From Acidobacteriota bacterium (GTDB lineage Bacteria > Acidobacteriota > Thermoanaerobaculia > Gp7-AA8): a stretch of DNA of 40,034 nt. Below, in pieces: positions 1 to 5,874 of this stretch. Made by a program: the position numbers and the translations under genes. The notes under the pieces are model-generated. The model saw nothing but the letters and a program-made list of their open reading frames with translations, searched no databases and was not told the origin of the DNA. The stretch spans positions 1-40,034 of the forward strand of contig JAJXWV010000019.1 of the NCBI GenBank assembly GCA_021781455.1, given 5' to 3'. Within the stretch, counting starts at the first letter, position 1, and the number at the start of each line of letters is the position of its first letter.

Positions 1-41
1 GAACCACCTGATCGACCGTCGCTCTGAAGCCGCTCGGAACA

Positions 42-60
42 ATCGGTCGATCCGACCGAT
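42..60. other. Short perfect palindrome
   Basis: Two 8-bp arms, ATCGGTCG and CGACCGAT, are separated by 3 nt. It could be an operator or the hairpin of a terminator for a gene left of the window. There is no T-run directly after it, and an A-run follows about 25 nt later. Apart from this and the items listed next, I see nothing in positions 1-163. Confidence 0.35.
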
Positions 61-163
61 CCTGATCAGTTCGTTCTCTCCTCGCAAAAAAAGTCGTTTC
101 TTGCACAGCCTCTCAGAGTGACGGGGGTGTGCGCACTTCGCAGGTCACGATGACGCTTGGCGC

Positions 164-235
164 CTAACGCAGGTTCTCCGCGACGTACAGCTCGCTGGTC
201 ACGCGCAGCGCATCGAACGCGTAGTTCGCAATCCG
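164..235 (-). pseudogene. Possible 3' remnant of a gene
   Basis: On the minus strand this stretch reads as about 22 codons with G or C at nearly every third position, ending in TAG; the final residues are VTSELYVAENLR. The coding-like reading ends where the TTCGCAA-type repeat begins at 225. It looks like the tail of a gene truncated by repeat insertion or deletion. I cannot name the family. It may also be chance reading in GC-rich DNA, because no start codon or body is present. Confidence 0.2.
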
Positions 236-249
236 CAATATTCGCAATC
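225..249. repeat. Short tandem repeat TTCGCAA/TCCGCAA
   Basis: TTCGCAA, TCCGCAA and, after a 2-nt TA spacer, another TTCGCAA follow one another just upstream of the glycosyltransferase gene. It is a small member of the heptad-array class seen throughout the window. Confidence 0.5.
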
Positions 250-255
250 CTCTGT

Positions 256-261
256 TACTCT
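256..261 (+). promoter_or_regulatory. Candidate -10 box (TACTCT) of the glycosyltransferase gene
   Basis: The hexamer TACTCT lies 10 nt before the TTG start at 272. No Shine-Dalgarno sequence is present. The arrangement matches the short-leader pattern seen at other genes in the window. Confidence 0.3.
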
Positions 262-271
262 TCGCCGCGTT

Positions 272-1999
272 TTGAACAAGCGCTTCCTTCAGCTCTGGCT
301 TCTCGTGGTGGCGATCTGCCTTTCGATCCACATCGGGTCGTATCCGCTCTATGACGCTGATGAAGGGCGCAACGGCGAAGTGGGCCGGGAGATGGCGGCC
401 ACCAACGATTACGTGATGCCGCGGCTCGACGGCATGCCGTATCTCGACAAGCCGATCGTCTACTTCGCCGCCGAAGCCGCAGCGATGGAGATCCTCGGGC
501 CGACGGAGCTGGCCGCGCGGCTGCCGGCGCTTCTGTTCACGTTCGCCACGGCGCTGCTGCTGATGTGGTTCGCGCGGCGGGTCTGGGGAACGGAAGAGGC
601 ACTGGTCGCGGCGATCGCGTTTCTGTCGATGCCTCTGGTGCTGGCGTTCTCGCGCACCGTGATCTTCGACAGCGCGCTGTCGTTTTTCATCGTGCTGGCG
701 ATCATGGCCTTCTACTTCGCAGTGGAGGCGAAGCTTGTCATCCCGAGCGTCAGCGAGGGATCTGGGCGGGTGGAAGGCGAACGGACGGAGACTGCGGGCG
801 CCGCCCTGCCGCCCGGATCCCTCGCTCCGCTCGGGATGACAGGCTGGACGGTCCTGGCCTGGGCGGCGATCGGTTTCGGCGTGCTGACCAAGGGACCGGT
901 GGCGATCGCGCTTCCGCTGATCGTCGCGATTCCGTACGCGGTCAGGCGGAAGGCCTTCCGCGCGCTCTGGTCGTGGTGGGGCCTCCTCGTTTTTGCGATC
1001 GTCATCGCGCCGTGGGTGTGGGCGATTTCGGTGGCGGTCCCCGATTTTCTGCAATACGTCCTCGTCACCGAGACCGTGGAGCGACTGGCCACGAAGGCGC
1101 TCAAGCGGACGGGGGCGCCGTGGTACTTCGTGCCGTATCTGATCGGCGGAGCCGTGCCGTGGTCGATCGTGGCGTTCTTCGCCTGGCGCAAGGCGCGGCG
1201 CGATCATTCGATGCTGTACGTCGCGCTCTGGATCGTGGTGCCGTTCCTGTTCTTCTCGCTCTCGCAGTCGAAGCGGCCGCAGTACATCGTGCCGCTGATG
1301 CCGGCGATCGCACTGGCGGTCGGGCACCTGTGGCGTGACGACCAGCGGCGCGCCATCGCCATCCGTTGCGCCGCGATTGCCGTGCTGATCCTCGGCATCG
1401 CGCTCGTGGCCGCGCCTTCGATCATCGAGCACCGCGCGAAGATCGATCCGATCATCGTCGCCGGTGTGCGCGAGAGCGCGCTGGCGATGGGCATTGCTGC
1501 TCTGGCCGGTGCGATCGCAGCAATCGCGTTCGCGAAGCGCCGCGACATCGCCCTGGCCGCTCTGTCGCTGCCGGTGATGGCCATCCCGTTGACGGCCAAT
1601 CCCCTGCTGCAGTCCATCGGCGCGCTCCGCTCGGAGAAAGCGCTGGTCTCACAGATCAAGCCCTATCTCACGCCGCAGACGCAGGTCGTCGGCATCGAGT
1701 CCTTCAGCGGCTCGATGTCCTTCTACCTTGGGCGAGAGCTGCTCGTGGCCACGCCCAATGGCGAGGAGTTCACGAGCAACTACATCATCCGGCACTACGA
1801 GCGATTCGCCGACGATCCGCGGTCCTCGCTGCGCCGGCCGGAATGGCTGCAGCGGAATCTCGATTCATGCTGTACACCGCGGATCTACGTGATCCGCAGC
1901 AAGGATGCGGAGGGGCGGATCGCGCTCGAAAGCCGCGGCATGCGCCCGATCGCCAGCGACGGGCACTTCGCCGCGTACGGTCCGTGGCGGGGGGAATGA
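272..1999 (+). CDS. ArnT/PMT-like membrane glycosyltransferase
   Basis: A 575-aa polytopic membrane protein of the GT-C fold group (dolichyl-phosphate-mannose mannosyltransferase / ArnT-like). Such enzymes move a sugar from a polyprenyl-phosphate donor to lipid A, protein or another acceptor on the outer face of the inner membrane. The N-terminal helix is followed by the periplasmic motif DADEGRNGEVGREM (about residues 28-41) and then GMPYLDKP, matching the acidic catalytic loop of this family. About ten further hydrophobic segments follow, and a soluble C-terminal part starts near residue 455. TTG at 272 is the only start that retains the first helix. Residues about 155-190 are encoded by an interspersed palindromic repeat and form a hydrophilic insert between membrane segments. 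The asparagine synthase gene follows after 81 bp. The donor and acceptor cannot be deduced. Confidence 0.85.
   Translation: MNKRFLQLWLLVVAICLSIHIGSYPLYDADEGRNGEVGREMAATNDYVMPRLDGMPYLDKPIVYFAAEAAAMEILGPTELAARLPALLFTFATALLLMWFARRVWGTEEALVAAIAFLSMPLVLAFSRTVIFDSALSFFIVLAIMAFYFAVEAKLVIPSVSEGSGRVEGERTETAGAALPPGSLAPLGMTGWTVLAWAAIGFGVLTKGPVAIALPLIVAIPYAVRRKAFRALWSWWGLLVFAIVIAPWVWAISVAVPDFLQYVLVTETVERLATKALKRTGAPWYFVPYLIGGAVPWSIVAFFAWRKARRDHSMLYVALWIVVPFLFFSLSQSKRPQYIVPLMPAIALAVGHLWRDDQRRAIAIRCAAIAVLILGIALVAAPSIIEHRAKIDPIIVAGVRESALAMGIAALAGAIAAIAFAKRRDIALAALSLPVMAIPLTANPLLQSIGALRSEKALVSQIKPYLTPQTQVVGIESFSGSMSFYLGRELLVATPNGEEFTSNYIIRHYERFADDPRSSLRRPEWLQRNLDSCCTPRIYVIRSKDAEGRIALESRGMRPIASDGHFAAYGPWRGE
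736..841. repeat. Palindromic interspersed element inside a coding sequence
   Basis: The left arm (736-766) begins TGTCATCCCGAGCG and the right arm (812-841) ends CGCTCGGGATGACA; the arms are inverted around a 45-bp centre. The element keeps the glycosyltransferase frame open and encodes VIPSVSEGSG on one arm and GSLAPLGMT on the other. Related copies lie at 10804-10915 and 23119-23243, both outside genes. Confidence 0.85.
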
Positions 2000-2000
2000 A

Positions 2001-2069
2001 GTCCTGAGTGCTGAGTCCTGAGTCCTGAGTAAGAGCCTGGAGAAAAGTCACACTCAGGACTCAGCACTC
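2001..2069. repeat. Inverted heptad array
   Basis: The left arm is GTCCTGA, GTGCTGA, GTCCTGA, GTCCTGA (2001-2028). The right arm is ACTCAGG, ACTCAGC, ACTC (2052-2069). About 23 nt separate the arms. It fills the gap between the glycosyltransferase stop (1999) and the asparagine synthase start (2081), so any shared transcript would carry a hairpin here. Confidence 0.85.
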
Positions 2070-2080
2070 GAGTCGGAACC

Positions 2081-3925
2081 ATGTGCGGAATCTACGGAAT
2101 GATCGCCGCGCGCGCCGAGGCGCTGCGCTATCCCGAAGTGGCGGAGCTCATGGGCGAAGCGCTGCGCCATCGCGGTCCGGACGGGCGGGCCATGTTCAGC
2201 GAGGCGCAAGCCGTGATCGGCACCGAGCGGTTGCGGATCATCGATCTGCACGAGCGCGCCGACCAGCCCTTCGCCTCGCCGAACGGTGACGTCTGGCTGG
2301 AGTGCAACGGCGAGATCTACAACGCGGTGGCCATCCGTGCGCGCTATCCCGAGTATTCGTTTCGCTCGGCGTCCGATGTGGAGAGCATCCTCCCTTTGTA
2401 TCTCGAGCATGGCGTCGATGCGGTCGCGCAGCTCGACGGCATGTTTGCTCTGGCCGTCTGGGACAACCGCGATCGCACGCTGACGCTCGCGCGCGATCGC
2501 GCCGGCGAGAAGCCGCTCTTCTACGGCCGGGTCGGCGACGAGATCCTCTTCGCCTCCGAGCTGCAGTGTCTCCTGCGTCATCCGTCGCTTCCGCGCGAGC
2601 TCGACCCTGTGGCCATCGCCGAATATCTGAAGCTCGGCTACGTTCCCGAGCCGCGCACGCCGTTCCGCGCCGTGCGCCGCGTACCGGCGGGAACGATCAT
2701 GCGTTTCCACGAAGACGGCGAGGAGACGATCCGCTACTGGGATCCGGCGCTTTTCTCGACGGAGCCGGTCAGCGACCGCGACGCCATCGCCAGAACGCAG
2801 TGGCTGATCGAGAACGCCGTCGAGAAGCAGGTCCGGTCCGATGTCCCGGTGGGTGTGTTCATCAGCGGCGGGATGGACTCGTCGATCCTGGCCACGCTGG
2901 CCTCCCGCGTGATCGGTGTCGACAAGGTGCACACGTTTTCGGCGCAGTTCGCCGAGGCGTCGTACGACGAGAGCGGGGACGCGGCGCTGCTGGCCAACCG
3001 GATGCGCACGATGCACGTCCCCGTGCGCACGGACGAGGAGACGCTCCGCGAAGCGCTCGAGCACGTGACGAAGGGCGTGGCCGAGCCGCTCGCCGATCCA
3101 GCCATCCTGCCGACGTTTCTGCTGGCGCGCACGGCGCACAAGCACGTGAAGGTGATCCTCAGCGGCGAAGGCGCCGACGAGCTTTTCGGCGGCTATCCCA
3201 CGTACCTCGGCCACAAGGTCGCCCCGTACTACGACGGCATCCCTGCGCCCCTGCGGGCTCTGCTGCGCCGCGGCGTGCAGAGCGTGCCGCCGTCGGGGAA
3301 GAAGGTCACCCTCGAGTTCCTTCTCAAGCGGTTCGTATCCGATGCCGAGCGCCCCTGGATCGAGCGGCATCTGGCGTGGTTCGGCACCGGGCTCAGTGAC
3401 GAGATCTTCGCGGGGCAAAGGCCGGATATGCCGGAGTTGCGCGAGGGTGCCGAGGCGACCAACGCGCTGGAAGGGGCCATGCTGCTCGACTACCGGAGCT
3501 ATCTGCGCGACAACCTCCTGGTGAAGGTCGACCGCGCCACGATGCTGTCGTCGGTCGAAGCACGGGCACCGTATCTCGACCGGTTCGTGAGTGCATTCGC
3601 CCTTTCATTGCCGGCGGATCTTCGCGTGCGGCGCCTCACGACGAAGTGGGTGCTCAAGAAGGCCGCCGAGAAATGGCTCCCGCACGACGTCATCTACCGA
3701 CGCAAGCGCGGCCTGAGCGTGCCGATCGCCAACTGGATCAACCACGGCCTGCGCAGCGAAGTCGACCGCCTGCTCGCACCCCAGCGTTTGCGCGATCAGG
3801 GGATCGTGAACGAGCCGTATGTCAGCAGGCTTCTCGCCGAGCACCGCAGCGGTCGCGCCAATCACGCCAAGGCGTTGTGGGCGGTGATCATGCTGGAGTA
3901 CTGGATCGAGAACTGGGCGGCCTGA
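2081..3925 (+). CDS. asnB: Asparagine synthase (glutamine-hydrolysing), class B
   Basis: A 614-aa cytoplasmic enzyme that transfers the amide of glutamine to aspartate or to an aspartate-like acceptor, using ATP. The N-terminal class II glutaminase domain begins MCGIYG, so Cys2 is the nucleophile, and it contains the ALRHRGPDG and CNGEIYN motifs. The synthetase domain has the pyrophosphate-binding loop SGGMDSS near residue 264 and the GEGADELFGGY motif near residue 365, both intact. Length is typical of the AsnB family, including members in polysaccharide and exosortase gene clusters. The ATG at 2081 is fixed by the required Cys2. No good Shine-Dalgarno sequence is seen because the heptad array occupies the leader. 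The preceding envelope glycosyltransferase suggests, without proving, a role in amidating a surface polymer. Confidence 0.92.
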   Translation: MCGIYGMIAARAEALRYPEVAELMGEALRHRGPDGRAMFSEAQAVIGTERLRIIDLHERADQPFASPNGDVWLECNGEIYNAVAIRARYPEYSFRSASDVESILPLYLEHGVDAVAQLDGMFALAVWDNRDRTLTLARDRAGEKPLFYGRVGDEILFASELQCLLRHPSLPRELDPVAIAEYLKLGYVPEPRTPFRAVRRVPAGTIMRFHEDGEETIRYWDPALFSTEPVSDRDAIARTQWLIENAVEKQVRSDVPVGVFISGGMDSSILATLASRVIGVDKVHTFSAQFAEASYDESGDAALLANRMRTMHVPVRTDEETLREALEHVTKGVAEPLADPAILPTFLLARTAHKHVKVILSGEGADELFGGYPTYLGHKVAPYYDGIPAPLRALLRRGVQSVPPSGKKVTLEFLLKRFVSDAERPWIERHLAWFGTGLSDEIFAGQRPDMPELREGAEATNALEGAMLLDYRSYLRDNLLVKVDRATMLSSVEARAPYLDRFVSAFALSLPADLRVRRLTTKWVLKKAAEKWLPHDVIYRRKRGLSVPIANWINHGLRSEVDRLLAPQRLRDQGIVNEPYVSRLLAEHRSGRANHAKALWAVIMLEYWIENWAA

Positions 3926-3949
3926 GGCGGCCCACCATCGTGCCGCCGT

Positions 3950-4009
3950 CACTCTGAGCCGGCGGAGAAGAGTCTCTTACCGGGACGATCAGCAGGCCGA
4001 AGACTCTTC
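3950..4009. repeat. Palindromic repeat with GAAGAGTCT arms
   Basis: GAAGAGTCT (3967-3975) and AGACTCTTC (4001-4009) form an inverted pair, preceded by CACTCTGAGCC and followed by GGGTTACG. It lies just after the asnB stop. It resembles interspersed extragenic palindromes and could form a hairpin in the mRNA tail. Confidence 0.5.
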
Positions 4010-4071
4010 GCAGGGTTACGCCGCTCCGCCAACTGTTCGTGTGGGGAGGGCTTTCCAGCCGGCCACCGGGG

Positions 4072-4095
4072 AGGGCAGGCGGGAAAGCCTGCCCT
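4072..4095. terminator. Hairpin between convergent genes
   Basis: AGGGCAGGC (4072-4080) and GCCTGCCCT (4087-4095) make a 9-bp stem with a 6-nt loop between asnB (+) and the receiver gene (-). It could terminate transcription from both sides. There is no clear U-tract, so it may simply be another interspersed palindrome. Confidence 0.35.
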
Positions 4096-4103
4096 ACACC
4101 GCC

Positions 4104-4583
4104 TTAATTCTTGTCGTATCCCCGAACGTCATGCAGTCGCGCGAACTCGCGGATGGCGCGATCGGTCGAGGCGGACAGCTGCCCCGGGATCTGGTCGTCG
4201 AAACCTTTCGCGCAGAGTCGGACGAGGCTGCCGATGTCAAAGATTTCGAAGGGCTTCCGCAGAACGCCCGCCACGATGTCCGGATCCACCTGCTTGAATT
4301 TCTGATCGGCATAGGCGGTGACCACCAGGACGAGCGGCTTGTGCTGCGGCGGATTCTGTTTGAGGTACTCGATGACGCCGAATCCGTCGAGGCGCGGCAT
4401 CATCAGGTCGAGAAGGATGACGGCGTACTCCTTCGTCTTGAGAAGCTCGATCGCTTCCAGGCCGTCGGCGACGCAGTCGGCTTCCAGCCGCTCGCGGCGC
4501 ATGATCGTGCAGATCAATTGGCGGATTGCCTGATCGTCGTCAGCGACCAGGACGTGGGCATCGGGAGATGATTGTTCTGACAT
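4104..4583 (-). CDS. Stand-alone response regulator receiver protein
   Basis: A 159-aa cytoplasmic protein consisting of one CheY-like receiver domain (about residues 10-125) and a short tail without an output domain. The acidic pocket D15-D16-D17, the phosphoacceptor D59 in LLDLMMP, T89 and K110 in LRKPFE are all present, so it should accept phosphate from a histidine kinase. Such single-domain regulators act by protein contact or as phosphorelay intermediates. No kinase gene is adjacent, so the partner is encoded elsewhere. The 447 bp between it and the next gene hold only repeats. Confidence 0.85.
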   Translation of the reverse strand: MSEQSSPDAHVLVADDDQAIRQLICTIMRRERLEADCVADGLEAIELLKTKEYAVILLDLMMPRLDGFGVIEYLKQNPPQHKPLVLVVTAYADQKFKQVDPDIVAGVLRKPFEIFDIGSLVRLCAKGFDDQIPGQLSASTDRAIREFARLHDVRGYDKN

Positions 4584-4698
4584 TTCGAGCTGTTCGCGGA
4601 TCGAGTCCGCAGACAGATGAAATGAAAGGCGCGTGCCATCGCGGCGGCCGCGAACGCAATGTAGGGCCAGTGTTTCTGGTTAGTTACGAATTGGACCC

Positions 4699-4735
4699 AT
4701 GGGACGGATGGAACGTGCCGTCCCATCTGTCCCAT
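4699..4735. repeat. Inverted repeat with ATGGGACRG units
   Basis: The left arm reads ATGGGACGG-ATGGAACG. The right arm, on the opposite strand, reads ATGGGACAG-ATGGGACGG. These are 9-nt units in the same two-arm layout as the heptad arrays. Confidence 0.6.
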
Positions 4736-4736
4736 T

Positions 4737-4885
4737 CTGCTGAGTGCGTGGCAGATCCTCGTGCCGGGTCCCCCAGCCTTCTGTCGGACACTGCGTGCCC
4801 TCGCACGCTCATGCGGATCGCTCGCTCCGGCGGCCTGACGGCCGCCGCTAAATGCTTTCGGCGGCTCCGCCGCCTTTCGAGGTGA
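4737..4885 (-). repeat. Half copy of the MITE-like element
   Basis: The reverse complement matches the left half of the element at 14176-14405. It shares the terminus GGCGGCGGAGCCGCCG, TTAGCGGCGGCCGTCAGG, and interior blocks CGAGGGCACG, CCGACAGAA and GAGGATCTG. Only one terminus is present here, so it is a truncated or one-ended copy. A heptad array begins about 70 bp further on. Confidence 0.7.
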
Positions 4886-4952
4886 GCTCGCGATCTGGTG
4901 AGGAAACGCAACCCGACTTGTACAAGAGCCGTGCTGAGCACTGGGTGAATCC

Positions 4953-5022
4953 ACTCAGTACTCAGCACTCAGTACTCAGCACTCAGTACTCAGCACTCAG
5001 TACTCAGCACTCAGTACTCAGC
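4953..5022. repeat. Strictly alternating heptad array (ACTCAGT/ACTCAGC)
   Basis: Ten heptads alternate perfectly between ACTCAGT and ACTCAGC, giving five copies of a 14-nt unit. The single inverted partner is the short GTGCTGAGCAC around 4931. The array ends 8 nt before the stop codon of the lipoprotein gene that reads toward it. Confidence 0.9.
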
Positions 5023-5030
5023 ACTGGCTT

Positions 5031-5600
5031 CTACTCGTGCATGTCGAGTGCGAAGACGTTCCCGATGGCCCAGATGCCGTTGCGGTTGCCGAGCGGGATC
5101 CAGTACCACTGCGACTCGCGGCCGCCGAGGGAGTAGCGGCCGAAAAGGCCGGCCTCGTTCTTGGTGAAGGGATTGACGAACGGGGAGGAGAGCTCGACCA
5201 CCATGAGGTCGACGTGGCGCACCGGATCGATCTTGTCGATCGGGATCCATGAGCACGTTTTCGCATTGGCGACGTCGATGGGCATCGGCCTGAGGGAAGC
5301 GCTGATGACCTGGGCGGCTGCGGAGAGCTCTGCGTCCTTGCTGTAGAGATGCGCCAGGGAGCGGAGCGAGTTGCCGTTGACCAGCGGTTGGGTGGTCGAG
5401 ACGATGCCCATCGGCGTGTCGGAGGCCATCCCTTCGCCGCGAAGCTTTCCGCAGAACGAGTCGACGATCGCCGGCGGCAGCGTCGTCCAGTCGGGGGCGG
5501 CCATCGGCGCTTGCGGTTTGGATGCGCATCCAGGCAGCAGCAGGATCAAGAACAGACCGCAGACCGCAGACCGCAGACCGCCAGCACGACTGTTGATCAT
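5031..5600 (-). CDS. Small predicted lipoprotein, function unknown
   Basis: A 189-aa protein with an N-terminal signal ending in the lipobox LLPGC (Cys25), so it should be lipidated and anchored in the envelope. I chose the ATG at 5600 because AGGAAG lies 5 nt upstream and it places the hydrophobic segment at the N-terminus; an upstream in-frame ATG at 5762 would bury it. The mature part contains the segments WTTLPPAIVDSFCGKL, SLGGRESQWYWIPLG and NGIWAIGNVFALDM and matches no family I can name. The hydrophobic part of the signal (about residues 8-15) is encoded by four CAGACCG heptads read in reverse. The codons for the start of the gene are partly duplicated at 5710-5739. Confidence 0.75.
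   Translation of the reverse strand: MINSRAGGLRSAVCGLFLILLLPGCASKPQAPMAAPDWTTLPPAIVDSFCGKLRGEGMASDTPMGIVSTTQPLVNGNSLRSLAHLYSKDAELSAAAQVISASLRPMPIDVANAKTCSWIPIDKIDPVRHVDLMVVELSSPFVNPFTKNEAGLFGRYSLGGRESQWYWIPLGNRNGIWAIGNVFALDMHE
5553..5580. repeat. CAGACCG x4 heptads within a signal-peptide coding region
   Basis: Four perfect consecutive copies of CAGACCG lie inside the lipoprotein gene. Because 7 is not a multiple of 3, each unit is read in a different frame and yields the peptide GGLRSAVCG. Confidence 0.9.
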
Positions 5601-5709
5601 TTGCACTTCCTGTCGAAGTCTCACAGCAATCGAATGAGGTACGGCTGCGATTCTCGCATGTTGTCGTGTTCTCAGCTCGAGCGAAGACGGCCGACCGCCG
5701 ACCCCCAAG

Positions 5710-5739
5710 AACGACTGTTGCTCATTCGCACGTCCTGTC
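5710..5739. repeat. Second copy of the lipoprotein start region
   Basis: This segment matches 5585-5614 at about 27 of 30 positions, starting ACGACTGTTG and ending CCTGTCG. It includes the reverse-strand ATG and the purine-rich site of the real gene. The two copies are 125 bp apart in the same orientation, so the upstream copy looks like a duplicated, non-functional gene start. Confidence 0.75.
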
Positions 5740-5771
5740 GTGTCATCCGTTCGACCTCGCAACTTCTTGCG

Positions 5772-5848
5772 TTCCGTCTTCCGTCTTCCGTCTTCCGTCT
5801 GCCGTCTGTGGTCTGTGGTCTGTGGTCTGTGGTCTGTTGTCTGTGGTC
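5772..5848. repeat. Eleven-unit drifting heptad array
   Basis: Eleven consecutive heptads fit T(T/G)NNGTC: TTCCGTC four times, TGCCGTC, TGTGGTC four times, TGTTGTC, TGTGGTC. Unit identity changes stepwise along the array while phase is kept exactly. It lies between the helicase stop (5875) and the lipoprotein start region. Confidence 0.9.
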
Positions 5849-5874
5849 TTCGTTCTGCCCTCTCGCAAGCAAAC

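Noticed and set aside
4953-5022. Regular array resembling a small CRISPR
   Set aside because: Units are only 7 nt with no unique spacers, and there are no cas genes nearby.
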